IMG/VR virus record: IMGVR_UViG_3300013132_000034
Span: 33,368 to 97,367 of that record
DNA from: a virus
DNA length: 64,000 bases
Direction: 5' to 3' (one strand)
Shown: positions 9,552 to 17,922 of the stretch, piece after piece
How positions within the stretch are numbered: the stretch's first letter is position 1
Layout of the letters: each line of letters opens with the position of its first letter
Translations under genes and position numbers: made by a program
Notes under the pieces: generated by a model
Told to the model about the DNA's origin: nothing
What the model saw: the letters and a program-made list of their open reading frames with translations, nothing else
Databases searched by the model: none

Positions 9552-10745
9552 TTAGTATTCAATTTTAGTGTTTACAGTAGAAGTTGTAAGTACCTCAATT
9601 TTATTAAGAATGTCTAGCGGGTTATTAAGGAAGGGGTATTTAAAATATGGAAATAAATAATTTTGCGATACAATCTGTATATCGTTTTCGGGGTAAACTG
9701 GATTCCAAACTAAAAAATTCAATCCCGGTACTTTAAACGTACCCATATCATCAGTTCTCTCAACATAAAAATCTTCTACACCATCAATAGCAAATATTTT
9801 TGTAGTAATATCGTTTATATCAAATAATTTACCTAAATTATTACTAGTTGATTCGAAGGCAGTTTTAATAATATTGTATACAGTATTTTTAATAGTTTGG
9901 GTGTCTACCTGAGAAAGTACATTTTTTGTAATGATTAGCTTGGATTGTGTCGTAACATTAGGTGATAAGTTTTCCCCCGCTCTCATTATACCGAAGTCAA
10001 CTGATACATATACAGGGTCAAATATTAAAACCTCAGAAGTAAGAGTTTTAAAATTTTGTAACGTATTTAAAATTAATTCTTTTTGTGCAGTGTTTAGATA
10101 ATTAGTTCTCTGTGTTAAAGAAGTAATTTTATCTAATCTAGGCACCCCATAGATGTATATGTTGTTAAAATCACAAGTATCAGCAAATTTTGTTTGGTTG
10201 AATAAAACTCTAGAATCATTATTTGGTCTTTTTAACCCCAAATCATAGTAATATCTAAAATGACCATTCAAATAATCCCAATTATTAACTGCTTTTGTAG
10301 CGCTTATGATATTTGCAAAATTTTTATTAACAAAAGATTCATAATCTTGAGCAGTAACTAATCTAAATTGAGAATTATATATTCTAGGAGCGTTTGTTTT
10401 AATTTCTTCAGCAGATTCTTTATCTTGAAACTTGGTTGATGGTTCGTTATTTGAGAATGTAAGGTATCGAGTTTGATCATTATTTAACAAATTTAAATTT
10501 GTTGAAACAGTATCTTTTATTATAGTATTATATCTTAAAGAATCATATAAAAATAATTTATTACCATCTAATGTTCCTATATCGACTTCACCCCTATCAC
10601 CGTCAGTTTGTAAGAAATAAATAGCAACTTCATCGCCCTCTTCTAATTTTTTTCCAGTAATGCCATTACCAAATTTAATTTCGTAGCGCTCATTTTCATT
10701 TAATCTTTTTTCAAAAACTCTGCTATTTGAATCATTTAAAAATAA
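9552..10745 (-). pseudogene. 6: baseplate wedge gp6-like, C-terminal part downstream of an in-frame TGA
   Basis: This segment continues in exactly the same frame from the TGA at 10746-10748 and is open for about 397 codons. Its first residues LFLNDSNSRVFEKRLNENER and then YEIKFGNGITGKKLEEGDEV are the hallmark of the gp6/gpJ-type wedge family, and the rest matches the family in layout (FRLVTAQDYESFV, VDFGIM). I see no ATG, GTG or TTG with a plausible context just after the stop; the first TTG is at 10490, inside the conserved domain. Together with the upstream part the product would be about 616 residues, close to T4 gp6 (660). It may be a nonsense mutation, sequencing error or readthrough site. 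Confidence 0.75.
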
Positions 10746-11402
10746 TCATGCAGTTTCTGAATACTTAAAATATTTACTTGATGATTTTTCTTTTACATAA
10801 ACATCAATATTAAAATGATCAATTTTTTGATTTTCTTGATTTGCAATAAATGTTATGGTTAATTGTTCGTATTCTTCACCGCTTGCTGTATAAGTAGGGT
10901 ATTCAACGTAAGCTCCTTGATATAATAAATTAGTTTGAGAAAATAAACTTAAAATTTCATCTAAATTTGCCTCTTTAATAAAAGTAGCATCATTATTAAA
11001 GCTATAAGTAATTCCGTTTAAAGTAAAATAAGAATATCTTTTAATTGTATATGTATCTACTGGTAGACTTTTTGATGCTATTGAATTAAAACTTAATAAT
11101 GCAGATTGATATCCTATAGGCTTGTAATTTAATTCTTTTACTATTTTGTTTATATTTTCGTACAACGTTGCTTGACTGAATAAAGTTTCTGCTGCTGTTC
11201 TATTTAAATAAAACAAAAGAACATGATAAGCATAAGCTATAATATCAATAACAGAAGAAATATTACTACCTTCATAATTTTGATCCGTAAATGTATTATT
11301 AGCATTTAATCTATCAATAATAAGTTGCTTGAGTGATAAAGCATCAAAAGCAGCATAGCCGTCTCTATTAATTAAGAAATTTGAATCTTGTTCTACACTC
11401 AT
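10746..11402 (-). CDS. 6: baseplate wedge gp6-like, N-terminal part ending at TGA
   Basis: The 218 residues form the N-terminal part of the gp6-like wedge subunit. The sequence runs from YAAFDALSLKQLIIDRLN through YEGSNISSVIDIIAYAYHVLLFYLNR and ELNYKPIGYQSA, which is the conserved N-terminal helical and linker region of the family. It ends abruptly at TGA in the middle of the domain (SSKYFKYSETA-stop), and the reading frame resumes with conserved family sequence. gp6 forms the ring of the baseplate with gp53, gp25 and gp7, and gp25 is encoded directly upstream. TGA is an ordinary stop in this genome (many ATGA overlaps), so general TGA reassignment is unlikely. Confidence 0.8.
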   Translation of the reverse strand: MSVEQDSNFLINRDGYAAFDALSLKQLIIDRLNANNTFTDQNYEGSNISSVIDIIAYAYHVLLFYLNRTAAETLFSQATLYENINKIVKELNYKPIGYQSALLSFNSIASKSLPVDTYTIKRYSYFTLNGITYSFNNDATFIKEANLDEILSLFSQTNLLYQGAYVEYPTYTASGEEYEQLTITFIANQENQKIDHFNIDVYVKEKSSSKYFKYSETA

Positions 11403-11404
11403 AA

Positions 11405-11875
11405 TTATTTAAAATTAAACCCATCATTATTTAATATGCCTGTAAGGTTTACTGATTCTAATCCTAGCTGTGGAACCGAGAGAGTTAGATTTATTAAATA
11501 GCTATTATCTTCTTCTTTTGCTACAATATTAACCTTAACAATCTTTACTCTTGATTCAAATGTGTTTATATTGTCAACAATAGTATCGCCTATAGTTTTT
11601 GCAGTAGATTCTGAAACTTGCTCAAATACAAAATTAGTTAAACCTATACCAAAATATGGATTTAGTAATTTTTCACCTCTATTAGTTAAAAATATGTTTC
11701 TTATACTATTTTTAATAGCATTAAGATCATAATCTACTTTTAAATCAATTAGTTCGCTCTTCTTTAAAAATTCTGAATTTTGTGTATATTTGTAATCAAA
11801 ATCTAGTCTTAAATCAGCATATTTAATATCGTTTTTCTGAACAACGTTGGCGAGACTATCGATTTTTATACTCAT
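11405..11875 (-). CDS. 25: baseplate wedge protein gp25-like (GPW/gp25 family)
   Basis: The 156-residue protein has the gp25 family core: IKNSIRNIFLTNRGEKLLNPYFGIGLTNFVFE, where the NRGE...P.FG.GL pattern is diagnostic. T4 gp25 (132 residues) nucleates sheath contraction in the baseplate wedge. The N-terminal 40 residues are a little longer than in T4. The gene is directly upstream of gp6 with a 2-nt gap, matching T4 order 25-6. A late box ACTAAATA lies 6 nt before the ATG. Confidence 0.9.
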   Translation of the reverse strand: MSIKIDSLANVVQKNDIKYADLRLDFDYKYTQNSEFLKKSELIDLKVDYDLNAIKNSIRNIFLTNRGEKLLNPYFGIGLTNFVFEQVSESTAKTIGDTIVDNINTFESRVKIVKVNIVAKEEDNSYLINLTLSVPQLGLESVNLTGILNNDGFNFK

Positions 11876-11881
11876 ATAATA

Positions 11882-11889
11882 TATTTAGT
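11882..11889 (-). promoter_or_regulatory. late promoter box ACTAAATA
   Basis: Minus strand, 6 nt before the gp25 ATG; divergent from the plus-strand box at 11923. Confidence 0.5.
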
Positions 11890-11922
11890 ATAAATTAGTA
11901 TATACAAAATTAATTTTCAAAA

Positions 11923-11930
11923 CATAAATA
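11923..11930 (+). promoter_or_regulatory. late promoter box CATAAATA
   Basis: Plus strand, 6 nt before the ATG at 11937; no Shine-Dalgarno sequence. Confidence 0.65.
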
Positions 11931-11936
11931 TATATA

Positions 11937-12530
11937 ATGAAAAGAAGATTTAACTCTCTCTATGAGACATACAAGCAAAAATTTACTAGCGGTGGGTTTC
12001 TATATGGTTCAACTGTAAAATTAAAAGACACATTCTTTAAATCAGATTTCTATAAAGGTCAAACACAAGAATATCAAGATTTGCTAAAATCTTGGACTCA
12101 ATCTGATTTGCTACTACGGGTAACTGGTGTAAAGCCTGTGAGACCTACTACACAAGGCGCTGGTAATGCAGAAATAACAGGTAGTGAATTTGATGTAGAT
12201 ATAACACAAGAAATAGCCCCGGGTAGATATGTAGATTATGTAACTGTTCCGGGTGTATATTTACAGCCTTATGGCAATGGCATTAATTTACCTAAAATTC
12301 CCGATTCATTAAAGAGAAACGATAAAGTTCAAATTAAACCTGAAGTTGAAAAACCTGAAGATGAACAACAAGTACAACATACAGTAACTTCTGATGATGG
12401 TAAAGGTAAGCTTATTAAGGGTGATAGAAAATTGGTTAACAAAAACATCAAGATACCTGCTTCGCCAGATGTTAGTGCAAAATCACCATCAGTTGCAAGC
12501 TATACGCACAAGTATTTACCTAAGCGCTAA
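11937..12530 (+). CDS. late protein of unknown function, possible head-packaged protein
   Basis: This 197-residue protein is not a family I recognise. It begins MKRRFNSLYETYKQ, with LYE(10)-T resembling a weak gp21-type cleavage site, as in the other late plus-strand genes. The middle (residues about 50-130) is a compact, glycine/valine-rich segment, and the C-terminal 60 residues are charged and low in complexity. It is driven by its own late promoter and is isolated on the plus strand between minus-strand operons. Its last 11 nt overlap the end of gp44 on the other strand. A virion or internal-protein role is an inference. Confidence 0.6.
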   Translation: MKRRFNSLYETYKQKFTSGGFLYGSTVKLKDTFFKSDFYKGQTQEYQDLLKSWTQSDLLLRVTGVKPVRPTTQGAGNAEITGSEFDVDITQEIAPGRYVDYVTVPGVYLQPYGNGINLPKIPDSLKRNDKVQIKPEVEKPEDEQQVQHTVTSDDGKGKLIKGDRKLVNKNIKIPASPDVSAKSPSVASYTHKYLPKR

Positions 12531-13455
12531 GTAGTTCTTCTAATCCTATACAGCAGCTATAAAAATTTATTTCCTGATCTACTACGAAACTGCTTCTATA
12601 TAAATGCTCTGAAACAACGAGTAGCGCTTTTTTGCTTTTTTCAAAGTTATAATTTAAATTATCATTTATATAATTAAAAAGATCTCTCAACAAGCTAACA
12701 TAATCACCTTGAAACTTATCTTCATTTTCAATCCAATATTTTCTACCTATATTAGATCTTTTAGTTTTTATAAATTCAATAATTTTTAATACCAATTCAT
12801 TATTAATAGCAATATTAGGTATTTTTAACTCGCCGCCCAAACAGTGTTTTTGTATCTCATTAATAATTTTTCTAAAATCAGGGTACAATTTTTTAATTAA
12901 TAAGACTACATCTCTCTTTTGCTCATCATTTAGTTTAATGTTTTCATTCTTTAGTATATAAAGAATTCTTTTAGCCATACCTTCAAGAGGTGGGGTTATA
13001 TTAAAATCTTGACAACGACTTATTAGCGCGTTTATAATCTTATGCTTATAGTTACAAGTCAAGACAAACCGAGTATTAAAAGAATATTCTTCCATGGTAT
13101 TCCGAAGCGCTTTTTGCGCCTCTAGGCTAATACCATCTACTTCATCGAGTATGATTACTTTTAATTTACCATCTAAACTCTTAGTTTTAGAAAAACCTAC
13201 TACTTTATTCCTTATTGTATCTATGCCATTTTCATCACTTGCATTAATATACAAATATTGACAACATAAAATATCGTTTACTATAATTTTAGCTAAAGAA
13301 GTTTTACCTATACCTTGAATACCTGCTAATAATATATTTGGAATCTCAAGTTTATCTTTAAAAGACGAAGCAAGCTTTCTAGCTTCATCAGTTAAAACAA
13401 TATCATCAAGTGTTTTAGGTCTGTATTTTTCTATCCAAAGATTATTAAAGTTCAT
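12520..13455 (-). CDS. 44: DNA polymerase clamp loader large subunit gp44-like
   Basis: The 311-residue AAA+ protein opens with IEKYRPKTLDDIV, the typical clamp-loader N-terminus. Walker A is GIQGIGKT (45-52), Walker B ILDEVD (102-107), and the arginine-finger SRC motif is at 146-148. T4 gp44 (319 residues) pairs with gp62 to load sliding clamp gp45 (here at 36.9-37.6 kb). I found no gp62 in the window. The start overlaps the dUTPase stop as ATGA, so the two genes are translationally coupled. It is separated from the main replication block by about 20 kb. Confidence 0.92.
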   Translation of the reverse strand: MNFNNLWIEKYRPKTLDDIVLTDEARKLASSFKDKLEIPNILLAGIQGIGKTSLAKIIVNDILCCQYLYINASDENGIDTIRNKVVGFSKTKSLDGKLKVIILDEVDGISLEAQKALRNTMEEYSFNTRFVLTCNYKHKIINALISRCQDFNITPPLEGMAKRILYILKNENIKLNDEQKRDVVLLIKKLYPDFRKIINEIQKHCLGGELKIPNIAINNELVLKIIEFIKTKRSNIGRKYWIENEDKFQGDYVSLLRDLFNYINDNLNYNFEKSKKALLVVSEHLYRSSFVVDQEINFYSCCIGLEELLSA

Positions 13456-13886
13456 TTACCAGATGATCCAAAGCCTTTTTCACCTCTATTAGATTCAACA
13501 ATTTGTTCTGTAAATGTTGGTGTATAATTTGGTGCTAACTTATATAAAACAAACTGAGCAATTCTATCTCCCTTTGTTACCTTATAATCTATACCAGTGA
13601 AATTGTATAGCTTAATACCTGCATCTCCTCTATAACCGTTATCTATAATACCTGGGTGCGCAAATATACCAAATTTAAATCCTAATCCACTTCTTGATTC
13701 AACCTTTATCCAATAGCTTGTTGGTATAGATGCAAATTTTAAGCCAACATCAACTACAGCTGATTGCAGAGCTGGGATTATCTTATCTTCAACACAATAT
13801 ACATCGTAACCGGAATCATCAGCATTGTTTTTAGAGGGTAACTTTGCGTCCGGGTGAGTTTTTATAAAAGATAATAGATCGGTCAT
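13452..13886 (-). CDS. dut: dUTP diphosphatase
   Basis: The 144-residue protein has all five trimeric dUTPase motifs: DSGYDVY (24-30), SRSGL (64-68), GIIDNGYRGDAGI (79-91), GDRIAQ (106-111) and RGEKGFGSSG (134-143). It hydrolyses dUTP to dUMP and pyrophosphate, preventing uracil incorporation and supplying dTMP synthesis. It is the first gene of a two-gene unit with gp44 (ATGA overlap). No late box is found upstream, which fits early or middle expression. Confidence 0.95.
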   Translation of the reverse strand: MTDLLSFIKTHPDAKLPSKNNADDSGYDVYCVEDKIIPALQSAVVDVGLKFASIPTSYWIKVESRSGLGFKFGIFAHPGIIDNGYRGDAGIKLYNFTGIDYKVTKGDRIAQFVLYKLAPNYTPTFTEQIVESNRGEKGFGSSGK

Positions 13887-13920
13887 ACTAATATTGTAAC
13901 TTTTACTTTTAATAATTCAA

Positions 13921-13928
13921 CATAAATA
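13921..13928 (+). promoter_or_regulatory. late promoter box CATAAATA
   Basis: Plus strand, 6 nt before the ATG at 13935. Confidence 0.65.
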
Positions 13929-13934
13929 TATTAT

Positions 13935-14417
13935 ATGTCAGAAGATAACGGAGATATTGACGATATTATAGATGCTTTGAAAGAGAAAAATAGCGAGATA
14001 AAGAAAGAGGTGAGAAAATCAGCTAATAAAGATAATTTAGAAGAATATGTTATTGAGAGTGCTAGTACTGTAATCAATGAAGGTCTAGATTTAATTAAAA
14101 ACTTGGGTGTGTTTTTAAATGCGGCACCTGATGCAAAAGATCTGTCTGCATATTCAGAGCTATTGCAAGCTACGTCAACAGCAATAGAATCGTTAAATAA
14201 AATTATAATTCAAAACAAGAAAGGCGAAACATTAAAAGAGCTCAAAAAGATGGATTATGAACAAAGAAGAGATCTATTGGGTGATGCAAAGGAAGCATTA
14301 ATTAGCACGCGAGAAGAAATTTTTAAAAAAATGATTAAAAATGTTGAGATTATTGATATATCAGCCCAGACCACCGACAATATTTTGAGTGGTTCCGCAG
14401 ACAACAGTGTTAAGTAA
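13935..14417 (+). CDS. putative terminase small subunit (gp16-like)
   Basis: The 160-residue, mostly helical protein matches T4 gp16 in length (164 residues). The core EGLDLIKNLGVFLNAAPDAKDLSAYSELLQATSTAIESLNKIIIQN has the family pattern of two long helices around a short turn (tail-to-tail DNA-packaging regulator). This assignment rests on pattern and length, not on a catalytic motif, and the gene is not next to gp17 (27.3 kb). Its own late box precedes the ATG by 6 nt. The last 57 nt overlap the convergent gene on the minus strand. It could instead be another helical head or scaffold protein. Confidence 0.5.
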   Translation: MSEDNGDIDDIIDALKEKNSEIKKEVRKSANKDNLEEYVIESASTVINEGLDLIKNLGVFLNAAPDAKDLSAYSELLQATSTAIESLNKIIIQNKKGETLKELKKMDYEQRRDLLGDAKEALISTREEIFKKMIKNVEIIDISAQTTDNILSGSADNSVK

Positions 14418-15950
14418 ATCTTTAGTAGTATTTTCTAAAGTTGCAAGAAGAGTATCTTGAAGCTGATTTAACGCGTCAGTTCTTGAATCTGCTGCTGCAC
14501 CGGGGTTATCAAATAATGAACCCAAGGAGAACGGTGGTAATGGTAAATTCATACCAAATATACTGCTTACAGAAGAAAGATCAATGCCGTTTATTGCATT
14601 TAATAATCCCTGTATAGCATCTCCGTCGGTCTCTTCAAAAGTTATATTAAAAGGATTTATTTTTTTCAATTCTTCAAATAAATCAAAATCAGAAGATGAA
14701 GCGGAAGAAAAGTTTGTTAGTGGATCTTCATTACCATTAAAGGCAGCTAAAGCACCGCCCATGCCAATACAATCAGTAATGCTTGAAGACCATGATGGAG
14801 CTTGATATGCGGGATATGCTATCGTACCATCGTAATGACTGAAACTCTTGGGTAGATTTGTATCTGATTTTTCAGCGTTTTCAGAAGCCTGCTCGTTGGA
14901 TGTTGTTTTGGGTTCTTCTTGTATCCCCGCATAATTGGTAACGTTTTTATCTGTATTATTCTCAGACAATTCGGCCTTACTAATACTCGAGAATAATTCT
15001 CTTGGATTTAATTCTTCTAATCTGCTAAATAAATTGTTTTTATATAATTTATCTAGTTCCTCAGTTGTTTTTTGTTTTAAATTTATTGTTTCGACAGCTT
15101 GTGTAGAAAGAACACTATCGTTAAAATATCGACTTTTTAAATATTTTATTTTATTGCTAAGCAAATCTACTTCTTTATCTACTTTTTCAACTTGCAATCT
15201 GAATGAATATTGCGTTACATAACTTAAATTTTGTGAATAATCTCTGTAATTTAAAGCTTCATTATCATTTATATTACAATATCTTAACAAAACTTTTATT
15301 TCATTCTTAAATAAATCTAAAAGTTTATCTACTGTTTTCTTTTTAATTTCAGAAACAGTTCTTGTGTAGTAACCCTCGTCAGTAACTAAATTAGTTCCGT
15401 GAGCAGTTTTAGATAAAGAAGAAGAATCAATGGGCTGTACTAACATTATATTGCTCCTATACATATTGTTTGTTCTAAAGCTAAAGCGTTGAAGAATTTG
15501 CTTTGTCCAGGGTGAAATTTTATTAATAGAATTATAGGAAAGGTAAAGTGGTGGCGGGGTTCTATTCATAGACCAGTCTGATATTGGGCTAATACTATCA
15601 TCAATAAGATAAGAAGCGTTAGTAAATTTACCAATACTATCGCTTTCTAATAATAAAGAAGATAGTTTAATTTCAGATTTTATATAATCTGGACTTGATT
15701 TAAATATTTCGTACCAATAAGACACGAAATCACTATCAAATTTGTCAAAATAATTTTGTAATTTATTAAAAAATTCTATTCTAGCTTCTACACTATCATT
15801 TTTAAAAAATGTAGATCTATAATTAAGAGATGTTTCTATTTGTTCAATAAATTTAGATAAAATAGTTAAATAGTTCGAATATTTTTCAAGTATGTATTTA
15901 GATGACGCTAAATTTATATCACAAATTTGTGGTATAATAGTTTTAATCAT
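14361..15950 (-). CDS. unknown baseplate/tail structural protein
   Basis: The 529-residue protein lies at the end of the tail operon after the gp27-like gene. Residues about 1-320 are helical and charged. Residues about 330-370 are a Ser/Asn/Glu-rich linker. The C-terminal 100 residues are rich in Leu, Gly, Pro and Ala (GMNLPLPPFSLGSLFDNPG) and end VVCGTTQNIVGGLG. I recognise no family and no lysozyme motif, so it is not an evident gp5. Its start overlaps the stop of the upstream gene by 4 nt. Its last 57 nt overlap the convergent gene at 13935-14417. Confidence 0.65.
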   Translation of the reverse strand: MIKTIIPQICDINLASSKYILEKYSNYLTILSKFIEQIETSLNYRSTFFKNDSVEARIEFFNKLQNYFDKFDSDFVSYWYEIFKSSPDYIKSEIKLSSLLLESDSIGKFTNASYLIDDSISPISDWSMNRTPPPLYLSYNSINKISPWTKQILQRFSFRTNNMYRSNIMLVQPIDSSSLSKTAHGTNLVTDEGYYTRTVSEIKKKTVDKLLDLFKNEIKVLLRYCNINDNEALNYRDYSQNLSYVTQYSFRLQVEKVDKEVDLLSNKIKYLKSRYFNDSVLSTQAVETINLKQKTTEELDKLYKNNLFSRLEELNPRELFSSISKAELSENNTDKNVTNYAGIQEEPKTTSNEQASENAEKSDTNLPKSFSHYDGTIAYPAYQAPSWSSSITDCIGMGGALAAFNGNEDPLTNFSSASSSDFDLFEELKKINPFNITFEETDGDAIQGLLNAINGIDLSSVSSIFGMNLPLPPFSLGSLFDNPGAAADSRTDALNQLQDTLLATLENTTKDLLNTVVCGTTQNIVGGLG

Positions 15951-17542
15951 AAAACAACCTCATTATTATTAGGATTTGAAAATGAATATGTTTTGATAGC
16001 TGTAATTTCATTTTCATATGAACCGCTTCTAAATATATGGTTTATTTCAACTAAAAAGTATGTTCCTAGAAATTTATCATCAAATTTATTACTAGGTTGA
16101 GATGAATCCCTATCAATAGATACAAATCTACCTGCTTGTCTCACCGTAAGACCGGGCGCAATAAAATTAATAGTATTATTTAAAAATAGTGCTTTTTTCA
16201 TTACTTCATTTCTTCCTGAAGATAACCTTTGATCTCTATCGTTAGAAACACTAAATGTACAATCATAATTTCTATTATTAATTCTATATTCATTCTTTGT
16301 CAATGTAGAAAACCCCGCATTACTGCTACCTTTAAAATTTTTAACATAATTTTGATAAAAAACATCAAGAATTCTTTCAAATTGATTTTCTTGAACATCA
16401 ATATTAAAAGTTTTGTTGTAAAAGTCATAGCTAAAAACTTGTTTTGTCGTTATGTAATGCTGTACATCAAATCCTGCAGAAGGAAAAAATTTATATTTTT
16501 GTATTTGTGAATAATCTGGTAAAAATGCGCTGTTTTTAGTGCTAATAGGTGTACGCGTAATATTATTAAAATTACTTACATTTGAATCACTATAACTGCC
16601 TACTAAAAATTTTTCAATATGTAATGGCCCTCCTTCATCTGCTCTTAAATTTCCTTGCCGAGTATAAGCGTTTTCAAAATAAGATTTTAGTGATTTGTAC
16701 GAAAACTCATTTGTATATCTCTCTTTTCTTAAAATACAAAAATCATAATTATTAGATGGGCTACTTACATGAACTGAATCTATGTATTTATAATCATCAT
16801 ATGCGCATGAATTTACTGGAGACGAATAAAAAATATTTGTTGATCCTTCATCAAATTCAGCAAATTTTAATTTAAACCCTTCATTACTTGGAAATGTTTC
16901 TAATAAAATATTTTTTATAGCTGTGCCAGTTTTTATAGATCTTTCGGAATTGTCTAAATTTATAACATCAGGTTTAGTTATATAATTAGAAGTAGTAAAA
17001 TCTATGTTTTTTTCTAACATTATTTGATATGAATAATCCCAAAAATGTAATTTTTTAAATTTTTCATCGTTTGTATTGCCTGTAATATCTTCTATATCAT
17101 ATATAGCAAAAACATATTTTAATCTCCAAATTTTGTTTATTTTTTCACCATAATTATAATTTAATTCATTGTCTATTTTTGGGCATATATCTACTATTAA
17201 ATAATCTCTCGCATCTCCTCTAAAAGAAAATGGTAAAATATTTTTAGAAGAATTTTGATTAAATTCTTTTTTAGGCAAATAATAATCTTGAGAAGCATCC
17301 GATGTTTCTGTAGTTATTTTTTCAATTGCGTCCAAGTCGTTTTTAAATATTAATGTTCCTTTATGAAAAGCGTTTAATAAATTATCATTTATAATAAGCT
17401 CAACAACAGATTGTGTTTTTAATCTTACAAACTCTTCATTTGCATTGTATAGTATTAAATCATAATAATATTCAGTATTATCTGCAAATCTATATATATT
17501 ATCAGTATCAGGTGAGGGCAGTGTAGTATTAAATGTACTCAT
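15947..17542 (-). CDS. putative baseplate hub protein (gp27-like)
   Basis: The 531-residue protein lies between gp53 and another baseplate candidate. The C-terminal region NFIAPGLTVRQAGRFVSIDRD followed by LGTYFLVEINHIFRSGSYENEITAIKTY looks like the barrel of gp27/VgrG/gpD-type hub proteins, where a late beta-domain ends with a conserved Y.N.I.A.K-type strand. T4 gp27 is 391 residues, so this version is longer. The trimeric hub would attach the tail spike and tube. The call is based on the C-terminal pattern and gene order; no active site is expected. Confidence 0.5.
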   Translation of the reverse strand: MSTFNTTLPSPDTDNIYRFADNTEYYYDLILYNANEEFVRLKTQSVVELIINDNLLNAFHKGTLIFKNDLDAIEKITTETSDASQDYYLPKKEFNQNSSKNILPFSFRGDARDYLIVDICPKIDNELNYNYGEKINKIWRLKYVFAIYDIEDITGNTNDEKFKKLHFWDYSYQIMLEKNIDFTTSNYITKPDVINLDNSERSIKTGTAIKNILLETFPSNEGFKLKFAEFDEGSTNIFYSSPVNSCAYDDYKYIDSVHVSSPSNNYDFCILRKERYTNEFSYKSLKSYFENAYTRQGNLRADEGGPLHIEKFLVGSYSDSNVSNFNNITRTPISTKNSAFLPDYSQIQKYKFFPSAGFDVQHYITTKQVFSYDFYNKTFNIDVQENQFERILDVFYQNYVKNFKGSSNAGFSTLTKNEYRINNRNYDCTFSVSNDRDQRLSSGRNEVMKKALFLNNTINFIAPGLTVRQAGRFVSIDRDSSQPSNKFDDKFLGTYFLVEINHIFRSGSYENEITAIKTYSFSNPNNNEVVL

Positions 17543-17549
17543 ATTAAAA

Positions 17550-17921
17550 TTAAAGTTTTAATTTTATTTCATCAAGTATAAATTTTATAAATTCAGTACG
17601 AATTATTTTAAGGTTTGTACCTATTTCAGCTAAGCTGATAGGATCATTAATCTTATTAACAAGGCATATTAGCCACCATAAATCCATTGTTTGATATTCA
17701 TTAAAACTTATCATAGACCAGGGCATTTTTTGTGAAACTAGTATATTATAATAAATTGATGGGTTTATATCGTCAGGAAGTTGAATAGTGTTTAAAATAT
17801 TATAATAAAATTGTTTATTATTAGTAGTATAAATTTTGAATATATTCTCATATCTAGTAGGGCTAATTTTTGGTAGCTCCTCTATATTATTCTGATACTC
17901 GCCTTTTTGATTGGTATCCAT
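17550..17921 (-). CDS. 53: baseplate wedge protein gp53-like
   Basis: The 123-residue protein has the gp53 signature: a segment PDDINPSIYYNILVSQKMPWSMISFNEYQTMDLWWLICLVNKINDP, where the dLWWlIclvN...dP pattern resembles the LysM-like motif of the family. T4 gp53 (196 residues) joins wedge and hub. This copy is short, lacking a C-terminal extension. It has its own box AATAAATA 6 nt before the ATG, overlapping the end of the upstream gene. Confidence 0.75.
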   Translation of the reverse strand: MDTNQKGEYQNNIEELPKISPTRYENIFKIYTTNNKQFYYNILNTIQLPDDINPSIYYNILVSQKMPWSMISFNEYQTMDLWWLICLVNKINDPISLAEIGTNLKIIRTEFIKFILDEIKLKL

Positions 17922-17922
17922 T

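Noticed and set aside
11406-11413. TTTAAATA upstream of gp6 as a late promoter
   Set aside because: The spacing to the ATG is only 3 nt and gp6 follows gp25 by 2 nt, so it is more likely read from the gp25 promoter.
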